Source: a virus. From it: DNA of 38,884 nt. Under the pieces are notes generated by a model that was not told the DNA's origin, made no database searches, and was given only the letters and a program-made list of their open reading frames with translations. Position 1 is the stretch's first letter. Each line of letters opens with the position of its first letter. The position numbers and the translations under genes were made by a program. Shown in pieces: positions 5,678 to 13,083 of the stretch. Where the stretch lies: the IMG/VR virus record IMGVR_UViG_3300046517_001040, positions 1 through 38,884 of that record; one strand, 5' to 3'.

Positions 5678-5733
5678 TAGCATTATTAATGAGAGTGGAT
5701 GGACCAGATAGGGGCTCCCGCCAAAATGGTGGG

Positions 5734-6090
5734 ATGGCAAAGAAAACAATTCCTGAGGTGAAAGTTCGAACGCGTTTCAAGCAACCAAAACAGCGCACAT
5801 TCCTTCCCCAGTGGCGAAAATATCGCGATAACATTACCCAAGAACGCTTGGCCGAACGGGCAGAGGTGAGCCAAGGCATGATTTCTCAGCTGGAAACCGG
5901 ACAAAGCGATTACACAGGCGAACTGCTGGAAAAACTTTCCTATGCGCTGCGGTGTGAGCCCGCCGACCTCATTATGCGTAACCCCCTTGATACTGAGGCT
6001 CCCTGGTCAATTTGGGAACGCCTCAAGCCAGAGCAGCGCAAGCAAGCCATCCGCCTATTAAAGGCGCTCGCAGAGGATGACGCCGCCTGA
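5734..6090 (+). CDS. CI-like XRE family repressor, short form (118 aa)
   Basis: Residues 34-55 (TQERLAERAEVSQGMISQLE) are a clear XRE helix-turn-helix, followed by SYALRCEPADLI typical of the family and a short C-terminal helix. There is no LexA/S24 autoprotease domain, so RecA-driven self-cleavage is not expected and induction must work differently. The start MAKKTIPEV is chosen because GGTGGG lies just upstream. It is the first rightward gene, divergent from the Cro-like gene across a 94-bp control region, and is the likely lysogeny repressor. Confidence 0.75.
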   Translation: MAKKTIPEVKVRTRFKQPKQRTFLPQWRKYRDNITQERLAERAEVSQGMISQLETGQSDYTGELLEKLSYALRCEPADLIMRNPLDTEAPWSIWERLKPEQRKQAIRLLKALAEDDAA

Positions 6091-6161
6091 CGAGGCGGGT
6101 GCAGCAGTTACGTCGGTCCACGCTTCCTATTTGAAAAATATCAACCACACTAATTTTTCGC

Positions 6162-6190
6162 TTGCGCCATCATATTAGCGATGCTATTAC
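6162..6190 (+). promoter_or_regulatory. Predicted promoter with operator-like dyad for the rightward recombination operon
   Basis: TTGCGC (6162-6167), 17-bp spacer, TATTAC (6185-6190). Within it ATTAGC-GAT-GCTATT (6174-6188) is a near-perfect dyad using the same ATTAGC hexamer as the switch-region operator. It lies in the 173-bp gap between the repressor and the next gene. Confidence 0.45.
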
Positions 6191-6263
6191 GGCTGCCTGC
6201 CGGACCTGCCACATCATCCCGATGGTCGGCGCGGCAATCACAGCCCAAGGAGGGCTATCTCTG

Positions 6264-7232
6264 ATGACTTGGTCTCCGAAGTTTACGCTCGATCTCCAAT
6301 CCGCCAGCAGCAAAGCGTTCGATAAGGTGCTGGAAGATTTCGAGGCGTGGCGGCAGACGCAGAAGCCGCGCGAGCTCGATCTCACCAACGGCTGGAAAAC
6401 GGTAACGCAGGAAACCGCCGAAAGCATGCTCCTGTGCAATCCGGTCGGCGCCAACCGCAAGCCGACGTTGCCGACCGTCAAATACTATGCCCGTCAAATG
6501 CTGCACGGCGATTGGAAGAAGACCGGGCAAGCGATCCTCTTCGATACCGATGGTAAGTTGATCGACGCCGGCCATCGGCTGTGGGCGTCGTACCTATCGG
6601 GCGCTTCGTTTGAGACCTTCGTCATTGGCGATGTGCCTGCCGATCCGACGCTGTTTGCCTTCATCGACAACTGCAAGGCCCGCTCGGCCGCGGATGCTCT
6701 GGCGACGGCCGGTCTTAATGGTCTGTCTAAGCAAATCGGTAGTGTCGTCAGCATGGCGATGCAGTTCGAGCATGGTTGCTTCACTGCCAGCGCCAAGAAG
6801 CCATTGGATCGGGTGTCGCCGATCGAGGTCGTTCACTACGCCCAGGAGAATGAGAACCTGCGGCTTGGCGTGCGGCTGATGGCTGGCGAGCACAAGGCTG
6901 CGGCCAAGGTACTGGCCTACAAAGACGTGGCGAGCTTCCTGGCCTTCCAGATCATCGAACTTCACGGCGAGGAAGTCCTGGACGAGTTCATGGGTGAACT
7001 CGGTCAGGTCAAGGATGAGACCGAAGAAGGCTCACCGATCGCCGCTTTGCAAAAGGTGATGGAAGACGACCAACACAGCGGCGAACCGATGAAGAAACAT
7101 CAGGTTCTCGGCCACGCCATCAAGGCGTTCAACGCCTTTGTCTCAGGCGAGCATGTGAAGAAGCTGACCTTGCGGGTCAACGAGACGTTTCCACGCTTCG
7201 TGAAACCGCAGCCGACTGAGCAAGCCGCGTAA
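6264..7232 (+). CDS. ParB-like (ParB/Srx fold) phage protein (322 aa)
   Basis: Residues about 60-115 contain PTVKYYARQMLHGDWKKTGQ followed by ILFDTDGKLIDAGHRLWAS, the pattern of a phage ParB-like nuclease family in which G-x-HR corresponds to the ParB GERR box. Next comes a DPTLFAFIDNCKARSAADAL segment, also conserved in that family. The C-terminal half is helical and unrecognised. There is no ParA and no parS-like array nearby, so plasmid partition is not supported; a nuclease or ATP/CTP-binding role is possible. The start is MTWSPKF, with AAGGAGGG upstream. Confidence 0.6.
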   Translation: MTWSPKFTLDLQSASSKAFDKVLEDFEAWRQTQKPRELDLTNGWKTVTQETAESMLLCNPVGANRKPTLPTVKYYARQMLHGDWKKTGQAILFDTDGKLIDAGHRLWASYLSGASFETFVIGDVPADPTLFAFIDNCKARSAADALATAGLNGLSKQIGSVVSMAMQFEHGCFTASAKKPLDRVSPIEVVHYAQENENLRLGVRLMAGEHKAAAKVLAYKDVASFLAFQIIELHGEEVLDEFMGELGQVKDETEEGSPIAALQKVMEDDQHSGEPMKKHQVLGHAIKAFNAFVSGEHVKKLTLRVNETFPRFVKPQPTEQAA

Positions 7233-7247
7233 CTGGAAATTCTATTT

Positions 7248-7275
7248 GGAGGCACCCGGTCGGTGCTTCCCTTTT
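7248..7275 (+). terminator. Possible rho-independent terminator or attenuator
   Basis: GGAGGCACC (7248-7256), five-base loop, GGTGCTTCC (7262-7270) pair with one G-T wobble, followed by C and TTTT. It sits between two same-strand genes, so partial termination is more likely than a full stop. Confidence 0.5.
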
Positions 7276-7292
7276 CTCCTTGGGAGAGGATG

Positions 7293-8177
7293 ATGAATAC
7301 GACGACGCTGTTAACCGTGCCGCAAGATGGCACCGCGCTCGATGTTCTGGCGATGCGCTACCGGGCTGCATTCGACAAGGTGCGCGGCACTCGTGAGCAA
7401 TGGATCGAGGCTACGCTTGAATTTGCCACTGTCATCCTGGATGCGCGTGAGCTCCTGCCCGTGCATCAGGAATACAGCCGTTGGCTCACTCGCCATCAGT
7501 TAGAACACCTTTCCCCCAATGATCGGCGGGCGTTAATTGGGTTTGGCGAGATGCATCGCAAAGACCCCGAAGCGGCTCGCCAGATGCTGGAAAAGAATTG
7601 CGGTCATTCCTGGCGCAATATTTGGGAAAAGAAGTCAAACCCGGAAAAACGTGCCCTTATCACGAAGGATAAGGGCACACTTTCGCATAGATCTGGCTCA
7701 AGTCTGCGCAAACGGCGCAACGTCGTCCCCGACGTGATGCGGGACGACTATGTTCCCGGTATACGGGTTATGCGGTTGCGCCGCCTGCACGCCAGCGGCA
7801 GCACGCCACAAGTGCAGAGCGATCCACCGCCCGCTCGACCAGAGCGGAAGGCAGTCAAGTTAAAGGGTCTCACGCGCGAGCAGGTCGATCCCGATTTTGT
7901 CGGCACGCCGCTCGAATTCGCCACCAAATACGGGCACGTCAATTTACAGACAAAGCAACAGATCGATCACAACAAGCATCAAGAGAAATTGATGGCTTGG
8001 CTCGGTCTGGTGTCCGACCACGAACGAACGGCGCGCGCATTACTCGCTGCTGCTGTCGATCCCGAAACGCTGCGCCAATGGATGAGCAAGCCTGCCAAGG
8101 CCGAGAAACTGCGGACGTGGTTGAGCAATATCGAGCGCGCCTGCGAGAGCCTGCGCAAGTGCGAGCCCGATAAATGA
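7293..8177 (+). CDS. Unknown phage protein (294 aa)
   Basis: No family is recognised. The N-terminal 120 residues are helical (ALDVLAMRYRAAFDKVRGTR, then a conserved-looking HSWRNIWE). The middle (about 120-185) is basic and low complexity, and the C-terminal third is again helical, ending in KAEKLRTWLSNIERACESL. Two ATGs (7290 and 7293) follow GGGAGAGG; the second has the better spacing. The TGA overlaps the next ATG. Position between the ParB-like gene and the recombination genes suggests DNA metabolism or replication, without direct evidence. Confidence 0.6.
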   Translation: MNTTTLLTVPQDGTALDVLAMRYRAAFDKVRGTREQWIEATLEFATVILDARELLPVHQEYSRWLTRHQLEHLSPNDRRALIGFGEMHRKDPEAARQMLEKNCGHSWRNIWEKKSNPEKRALITKDKGTLSHRSGSSLRKRRNVVPDVMRDDYVPGIRVMRLRRLHASGSTPQVQSDPPPARPERKAVKLKGLTREQVDPDFVGTPLEFATKYGHVNLQTKQQIDHNKHQEKLMAWLGLVSDHERTARALLAAAVDPETLRQWMSKPAKAEKLRTWLSNIERACESLRKCEPDK

Positions 8178-8362
8178 CCGACCCCACCATCGACATCATC
8201 GCCCACCTGTCGCGCCGCGACCTGGCGCGGGCCATTGCCGCCTGTGACAACATCACCGGCGCGGTCAACCGTCTCGAAAAGCTGGTCACACAGGCGCAGG
8301 CCGAGTTGGCCGAGTGGCAGCGCGAACTGGAGGCCATGTGCGAGCGGGCGGAACGGCCATGA
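8174..8362 (+). CDS. Small helical protein (62 aa)
   Basis: Starts and ends in ATGA overlaps with its neighbours, so it is coupled on both sides. The C-terminal half (VNRLEKLVTQAQAELAEWQR) is a probable coiled coil. Length and composition fit a small accessory protein of the recombination operon. The family is unknown. Confidence 0.55.
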   Translation: MTDPTIDIIAHLSRRDLARAIAACDNITGAVNRLEKLVTQAQAELAEWQRELEAMCERAERP

Positions 8363-8688
8363 CGGATCTGTTCGCATTCGCCGAGGCCAAGCGGCAGCGC
8401 GATGCTGGCATGGAACGGGCCGCGGTGCATACCGAGGACTTCTGTGAGTTCGCCTATGCCTGCCTAGTGCGGATCGCGCGGCGGCAAGTTCATCTGCACA
8501 TCGACGATTTGCTTTTGGAGCTCGACGGCCGCCGGCCGTCTAGTCCGAACGCCATGGGCTCGATCTGGATGCGCGCCATCCGCAACGGCGTGATCCAGCA
8601 CTCGAACCAGACGCGGCCGTGCATCACCGATGCCGGCAAGCATGCGCATCGGTATCCGATCTATTTCTCCCGCATATGCAAGGGCTGA
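8359..8688 (+). CDS. Winged-helix-like phage protein (109 aa)
   Basis: From about residue 35 the sequence HLHIDDLLLELDGRRPSSPN, then AMGSIWMRAIRNGVIQ and a HRYPIYF ending, follows a phage family in which a helix, an A-x-G helix and a short beta hairpin resemble a winged helix. Members are commonly annotated as hypothetical or DNA-binding and sit near recombination genes. The start at 8359 overlaps the previous stop as ATGA. DNA binding is inferred from the predicted fold. Confidence 0.5.
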   Translation: MTDLFAFAEAKRQRDAGMERAAVHTEDFCEFAYACLVRIARRQVHLHIDDLLLELDGRRPSSPNAMGSIWMRAIRNGVIQHSNQTRPCITDAGKHAHRYPIYFSRICKG

Positions 8689-8689
8689 A

Positions 8690-9475
8690 ATGCTGACGCC
8701 CGCACAGATCGACGCCCGCCGCGGCAAGCTGACCGCATCGCGCGTGGCGTGCCTGATGACGGCCGACACCGCCAAGATCATGGCGTTGTATCTGGAACTG
8801 ACCGACGACCCGGCGTTTGTGCCGGAAGACTTGTCCGAGGTCTGGCCGGTGCGGCTCGGCGAATGCACCGAACAGCTTTCGCTCGACTGGTTTGAACTCA
8901 AACGAGGGCCGGTATCGCGCCGCGGCGAGGTCGTCGCGCATTCCAACGGCTGGGCGGCTTGCACGCTTGACGGCTGGTCCGATCTGCACGGTTGCCCGAT
9001 CGAGACGAAACACTGCGGCGGCCACGAGCCATTCGAGGTGTTGGTCAGCCGCTATCAGCCGCAACTGCACTGGCAGATGGCGATGACCGGCGTGAAACAA
9101 TGTGCGCTGTCGATCATCCTTGGCGCCCGCGAGCCGATCGTCGACCTCGTCGAATGGGACGAGGACTACGGCGCGGAGTTATGGCAGCGCGCCACCGCGT
9201 TCATGGCTTGCGTGCAGTCACGCACACCGCCGGTCAAGATCGACGGGCCGGTGGTGCCGCCAATACCGGGCAAGGTCTATGACATGGAAGGCAACAACAC
9301 ATGGGGCGCCGAAGCGGCCCTATGGCTCGAGAACGTCGCCGCCAAGCGGCAAGCCGAGCAGGCCGAGAAAACCTTAAAGGCCATGGTCCCCGCCGATGCC
9401 AAGAAAGCATTCGGCCACTCGATCACCATCACCCGCGACCGCGCCGGTCGCCTTTCATTGCGCGAGGCAACATGA
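8690..9475 (+). CDS. YqaJ-like phage recombinase / exonuclease (261 aa)
   Basis: Lambda-exonuclease-type double-strand DNA 5'-3' exonuclease for phage recombination. RRGKLTASRV (10-19) is the family's N-terminal motif, GECTEQLSLDWFE holds the helical Glu (about residue 61), CTLDGW (91-96) the metal-binding Asp, PIETK (103-107) the Glu-x-Lys, and QPQLHWQM (123-130) the Gln/His helix. All PD-(D/E)xK residues are present, so it is probably active. It is followed by its likely annealing partner in an ATGA overlap. The start MLTPAQ is two nt after the preceding stop. Confidence 0.85.
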   Translation: MLTPAQIDARRGKLTASRVACLMTADTAKIMALYLELTDDPAFVPEDLSEVWPVRLGECTEQLSLDWFELKRGPVSRRGEVVAHSNGWAACTLDGWSDLHGCPIETKHCGGHEPFEVLVSRYQPQLHWQMAMTGVKQCALSIILGAREPIVDLVEWDEDYGAELWQRATAFMACVQSRTPPVKIDGPVVPPIPGKVYDMEGNNTWGAEAALWLENVAAKRQAEQAEKTLKAMVPADAKKAFGHSITITRDRAGRLSLREAT

Positions 9476-10365
9476 ATAACCTGGCACCGTCCACTCCCGG
9501 CGACCTGATCGAACGAGTTGTCATCAAAGGCGACCTTTCCAAACTGACGCCGGAACAGAAGAGTAACTATTACTTTAAGGTATGTGAAAGCCTCGGTCTA
9601 AACCCGCTGACAAAGCCTTTCGCTTACATCACCCTTAATGGCAAAGAGGTGCTTTACGCGCTGCGCGACTGCACCGACCAACTGCGCAACATTCACGGCG
9701 TTTCGGTCGAGGCCCTGAGCGAGAACCAGCGCGAAGGCATCTACATAGTCACGGCCAAGGTGCGCAACACCAAGGGCCGCACCGACGTTGCCACAGGCGC
9801 CGTCAGCATCACCAACCTGCGAGGCGAGTTGTTGGCTAACACATTGATGAAGGCCGAGACCAAGGCTAAGCGCCGCGCCACTCTGTCGATCTGCGGACTC
9901 GGATTCCTGGACGAGACGGAGGTCGGCGACATCCCCGGCGCAGAGACAACGCCGCGCCAGGCGCCGCCGATCGCCCCGCTGAAACTGGCGGTGCCGAAGG
10001 CCAACCCTGCCACCTATCACGAAGACATGCGCAGGGATCTGGACCGGGATCCGATCGAGAAGCAACACGACCCGGAAACGGGAGAAGTTCGGGAGATCGA
10101 CGAGCCCCATCCGTCCGATCCCGATGCCTCGGCCGCGCCTGAAGGTTTTGATTTCGGCGCGGCCGAGGAGCATTCCAAGGAAACCACCACCGACCTTATC
10201 AAGCGACTCGACGACGCCTTGGCGATCGCGGCGGCGAAGGGGACTGCAGCCCTCAAGGAAGCATGGGACGAGGTCGAACCGGCTGACCAGCGGCTGATGA
10301 GGGCCGCTCTTAACAGGCGGCATAAGCCGGCGGCAGCGGAAGCGGATAAGGGCGCGGCGCCATGA
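9472..10365 (+). CDS. Putative single-strand DNA annealing protein (297 aa)
   Basis: Residues 25-150 contain YYFKVCESLGLNPLTKPFAY, ALRDCTDQLRNIHG, GAVSITNLRGELLANTLMK and AETKAKRRATLSICGLGFLD. This N-terminal domain resembles phage proteins annotated as RecT-like or single-strand DNA binding, and lies directly downstream of the YqaJ exonuclease, which normally pairs with an annealase. The C-terminal half is acidic with a disordered linker (EDMRRDLDRDPIEKQHDPET), comparable to partner-binding tails. The annealase role is inferred from gene pairing; the similarity to RecT or ERF is not strong by eye. Confidence 0.6.
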   Translation: MNNLAPSTPGDLIERVVIKGDLSKLTPEQKSNYYFKVCESLGLNPLTKPFAYITLNGKEVLYALRDCTDQLRNIHGVSVEALSENQREGIYIVTAKVRNTKGRTDVATGAVSITNLRGELLANTLMKAETKAKRRATLSICGLGFLDETEVGDIPGAETTPRQAPPIAPLKLAVPKANPATYHEDMRRDLDRDPIEKQHDPETGEVREIDEPHPSDPDASAAPEGFDFGAAEEHSKETTTDLIKRLDDALAIAAAKGTAALKEAWDEVEPADQRLMRAALNRRHKPAAAEADKGAAP

Positions 10366-10640
10366 CGAAGTTCAGCGAGCAACCCGGCTTCATCCCGCCG
10401 TACCAGGACGCGGAAACGTTGGCCGATCACCTTTGCATTTCGGTGCGCACGATCGACGAGTGGACCAAAATCGGGCGCCTGCCGCCGCCGCGGGTGAAGG
10501 CCGGCAAACGGCTGTGGAAGTGGAAAGACGTGGAGAAGTGGCTTGATGGCGACTCCGCCATGGTATCATCGTCGCCCGACGAACTGGCATCCCGCATAAC
10601 GGAGGCAACCCGTGCAGCCATCGCGGCCCGTGCCCGCTAG
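10362..10640 (+). CDS. Excisionase-like HTH (MerR/AlpA type) protein (92 aa)
   Basis: Residues 14-62 (YQDAETLADHLCISVRTIDE, then GRLPPPRVKAGKRLWKWKDV) are a winged HTH of the AlpA/excisionase type. It overlaps the upstream stop as ATGA and its 3' end overlaps the integrase start, so a directionality factor (Xis) coupled to integrase is the natural reading. A small transcription regulator is the alternative. Confidence 0.7.
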   Translation: MTKFSEQPGFIPPYQDAETLADHLCISVRTIDEWTKIGRLPPPRVKAGKRLWKWKDVEKWLDGDSAMVSSSPDELASRITEATRAAIAARAR

Positions 10641-11535
10641 GATTGATCGCGGCTCGTTCGCCGCCGTCATCCGCGCCTATATGACGAGCCCAAAGTTCCA
10701 GGGTTACGCGCGCAATACCCGCGTGATGTGGGCGCGCGAACTAGCCCTAGCCGAACTCCCCCCGCTCGGTGCGCTGCCGGTTGCCCAGGTCCGACCCTCC
10801 CTCATACAGGCCTTCCTCGATGGCTACGTCGGTCGCCCCGGTAAGCAGATGGCGGCACTGACGGCACTGAAGCAGCTAGAGCGCTGGGCGGTGGTGCGCG
10901 ACCTGTTGCCGAATGCGATCACGCTCGGCGTCGAGGTCGAGCACAGCGACGGTGGCCATGTGCCGTGGTCGGACGAGCATGTGGCGATCGCGGAGGAATT
11001 CGCGCGGCCGGACCTGGCGCGCGTCATCACCCTCGGTGCCAATACGGGGCAACGGGGCAGCGATCTCGTCAAAATGCGCTGGACCGATATTGAGACATTC
11101 CGCGATCGTCCCGGCATCAACGTCGTGCAGGTCAAGACCAAGCGGAAGCTATGGGTGCCGCTGACCGGCACGCTACAGGCCGCCATGGCGACCTGGGAGC
11201 GAGCGCCGGGCTTCATCTTGTTGAGGGCCACAGGAGCGCCGTGGACGCGCGCCGACCTGAGCAAGGCATGGGAGCGGGAACGGCAGAATAACGAATCCTT
11301 GGCCAGCCTGCGGGCCGCGGGACTCGTCCTGCACGGGCTGCGGGCGGCGGCGTGTGTGCGGATGTCTCGGAGCGGTGCCAGTACCCGGCAGATCGCCGAT
11401 ATCATCGGCATGTCCGAGGCGATGGTGGCGCGCTACTGCCGGCTGTCGGCCCAGCAGGAAAACGCCTCGGCGGCGATCGTCCACCTGGAGGGAACGCCGC
11501 GAGAACACGTCGCCAATCGGTGGCAGAAGAAATGA
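10612..11535 (+). CDS. int: Tyrosine-type site-specific integrase (307 aa)
   Basis: An N-terminal core-binding domain (about 12-100) precedes the catalytic domain. Arg148 in NTGQRGSDLVKMRW, Lys175/177 in VQVKTKRKLWVPL, His241-x-x-Arg244 in VLHGLRAAA, and Tyr275 in MVARYCR fit the family. The second His/Trp position, normally GH before the Tyr helix, reads IGMS with Met267, an unusual substitution. The start is a GTG at 10612 with GGAGG six nt upstream, inside the end of the excisionase-like gene. It integrates the circular phage into the host chromosome; attP should lie nearby, perhaps in 11862-12113. Confidence 0.88.
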   Translation: MQPSRPVPARIDRGSFAAVIRAYMTSPKFQGYARNTRVMWARELALAELPPLGALPVAQVRPSLIQAFLDGYVGRPGKQMAALTALKQLERWAVVRDLLPNAITLGVEVEHSDGGHVPWSDEHVAIAEEFARPDLARVITLGANTGQRGSDLVKMRWTDIETFRDRPGINVVQVKTKRKLWVPLTGTLQAAMATWERAPGFILLRATGAPWTRADLSKAWERERQNNESLASLRAAGLVLHGLRAAACVRMSRSGASTRQIADIIGMSEAMVARYCRLSAQQENASAAIVHLEGTPREHVANRWQKK

Positions 11536-11861
11536 CCGACATTGTCGAGCGGCTGCATAACCTGTCGGACGATCTACATGCCCACCCGGTAGGTGAGTTA
11601 TGGGCGGGGCTTGATGATGCCGCCGACGAGATCGAGGCGCTGCGCGCTGGCATGCGGATGGCGATTGTGCAGCACGAGGCCGAGATCGGACGGATAGGTA
11701 TTGCCATGGGAGCACAAGCCGACGAGATCGAGCGGTTGCGGGCAGCGTTGGCACGTCTCGTTACTGATTACGAGGATGTTCCTGATCCCACGGATGACGA
11801 CGGTCAAGCCGTCTTTCAGCAGGCCCGCGAAGCCCTCGCGACCCTGAAGAACGGACGGTGA
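11532..11861 (+). CDS. Coiled-coil early protein (109 aa)
   Basis: The ATG overlaps the integrase stop (ATGA). The sequence is predominantly helical: MTDIVERLHNLSDDLHAHPV, DDAADEIEALRAGMRMAIVQ, and QADEIERLRAALARL form two heptad-like blocks. Similar short proteins with EIERLRAAL repeats are common in alphaproteobacterial phages and of unknown function. It is acidic and lacks membrane segments. Confidence 0.55.
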   Translation: MTDIVERLHNLSDDLHAHPVGELWAGLDDAADEIEALRAGMRMAIVQHEAEIGRIGIAMGAQADEIERLRAALARLVTDYEDVPDPTDDDGQAVFQQAREALATLKNGR

Positions 11862-12113
11862 ATGATGGGCCAGAAAAGACCTGGGTTTGGTTATAGTAAC
11901 CCATTGATAATGGCTAATGTCCGATATTCGGCTACTATGGCCGAATTGTGGAAGTCCTTGAATTTTCAAGGAAATTGCCTGTGTGGCTCTGCAGCCACGC
12001 CCCCTATTCCGACATCTACCGACATTCGTCACGGACGTACCGCCGAGCCCATTCCGTGGGCTGCGCGGTGCCTCTTTGGAATTCCGGGCACCTTCACCTA
12101 ACGGAGAACTCTC
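11862..12113. other. Non-coding region with five short dyads; possible attP or regulatory region
   Basis: A 79-codon frame from 11862 is open but has no family likeness and no ribosome site. Instead the segment holds dyads at 11883-11902 (GGGTT/AACCC), 11901-11913 (CCATT-GAT-AATGG), 11921-11931 (CCGATATTCGG), 11956-11971 (CCTTGAA-TT-TTCAAGG) and 11983-11998 (GTGGCT-CTGC-AGCCAC). The last four are perfect. Position between the integrase cluster and a moron-type gene fits attP with arm sites, or promoters and terminators separating a moron. I see no tRNA end. Confidence 0.4.
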
Positions 12114-12875
12114 ATGAGAAATGTGCTGCTAGCATCAGCCGCCGCGCTGATGCTGTTACCGATGTCAGCGAAGGCCGACATCATTCTGGGCGGCCAAAAC
12201 TGGACCGGCACGGGTACCACCCTAACCCTGTCCGCGACCGTGCCGGGCGGCAACCAACCGCAGAATGCACCGTGCATCATCTGCGGCGAGAACCAACCGC
12301 AGCAACCGGCAGGCTTCGGCTATAACGACTACAGCAACGCTGGCAATCTGACCACCATCGAAGCCTTCAGCGATCAGGGCAACGGTGGCCGCAACTTCTT
12401 GGCCGACAACACCTTCGCCACCGGCTACACCATCGGCAGTGGCTCACCGCTGCTGACGTTCCTGTTGGCTAACGGTGCCACTCCCGGCAGCTTAGGCTTC
12501 TCGATCGGTGTCGACATCAACGATACCGGGACAGCACAAACCCTCAACTCATTCTACTTCCTCGATCTGACCACGCACACAGTGCTGTCGTCGTTCACGG
12601 GCGGCACCACGGGCAACGTGCCTGACATCAACAACGGCACCGGCTTCCCGGACTACACGATCAGCGGCTTGACGCTCAACGGCGTCAGCGTGGGCGATAC
12701 GGTTCTGTTCGTCGCCCGCATGTCGGGCCTCAACGACGGGCCGGACTCGTTCTTCATTGAGCCGGGGCCAGCGGTTGCCGTTCCTGGTCCGGTGGTCGGC
12801 GCTGGCATTCCGGGGCTGATCGCGGCTGGCATGTTCATGGTCGGCCTGGCTCGTCGCCGCAAGAAGCTGGTGTAA
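12114..12875 (+). CDS. Secreted protein with PEP-CTERM-like sorting signal (253 aa), probable lysogenic-conversion gene
   Basis: A Sec signal peptide is visible (residues 1-21, MRNVLLASAAALMLLPMSAKA). A Gly/Thr/Asn-rich secreted domain follows, with CIIC at 54-57. The C-terminus has VPGP (223-226), a hydrophobic span (about 229-245) and RRRKK (247-251), the tripartite layout of PEP-CTERM anchors, in the VPGP variant seen in Bradyrhizobiaceae. Such proteins are processed by exosortase and sent to the envelope or matrix by the host. GGAG precedes the ATG. It has no role in phage assembly that I can see and is isolated by dyads upstream and a terminator downstream, so it looks like a moron acquired from a host. 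Confidence 0.75.
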   Translation: MRNVLLASAAALMLLPMSAKADIILGGQNWTGTGTTLTLSATVPGGNQPQNAPCIICGENQPQQPAGFGYNDYSNAGNLTTIEAFSDQGNGGRNFLADNTFATGYTIGSGSPLLTFLLANGATPGSLGFSIGVDINDTGTAQTLNSFYFLDLTTHTVLSSFTGGTTGNVPDINNGTGFPDYTISGLTLNGVSVGDTVLFVARMSGLNDGPDSFFIEPGPAVAVPGPVVGAGIPGLIAAGMFMVGLARRRKKLV

Positions 12876-12880
12876 TCATC

Positions 12881-13030
12881 ATGCGAAAGATCGCGCGCTT
12901 CGATGCCAGGATATTGGCAGAAGGCCTGCTGGCCGATGGCCTTGATGTCAGTCGCCTTACACCAGAAGGGCGGTAAGAACTGCGACGCGCGCTCGACAAG
13001 GTGCTGGAGCTGGCAGGCGCAAAAGTGTGA
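12881..13030 (+). pseudogene. Small helical ORF interrupted by an in-frame TAA
   Basis: An ATG at 12881 gives 31 codons ending SRLTPEGR, then TAA at 12974-12976. The same frame continues with ELRRALDKVLELAGAKV to a TGA at 13028-13030. Both halves read as one 49-residue amphipathic helical protein in which the TAA would come from a single substitution, for example of GAA. The upstream 31-aa piece may still be made. The function is unknown. Confidence 0.5.
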
Positions 13031-13034
13031 AAGG

Positions 13035-13065
13035 CGGCCACGGAAAATTCTGGGGCCGTTTTTAT
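13035..13065 (+). terminator. Rho-independent terminator
   Basis: CGGCC (13035-13039) pairs with GGCCG (13054-13058) across a 14-base loop, followed directly by TTTTT. It closes the PEP-CTERM-like transcript and argues that the next gene does not start at the GTG at 13027. Confidence 0.55.
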
Positions 13066-13083
13066 CTCGGAGGACTACCGCCG

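Noticed and set aside
6264-7232. ParB-like gene taken as evidence for a phage-plasmid lifestyle.
   Set aside because: No ParA, no centromere-like repeats, and a complete integrase/excisionase pair is present; integration is better supported.
11862-12101. 79-codon plus-strand frame after the 109-aa gene.
   Set aside because: It starts right after the previous stop but the product has no family likeness and it runs through five palindromes; a regulatory or att region is more likely.
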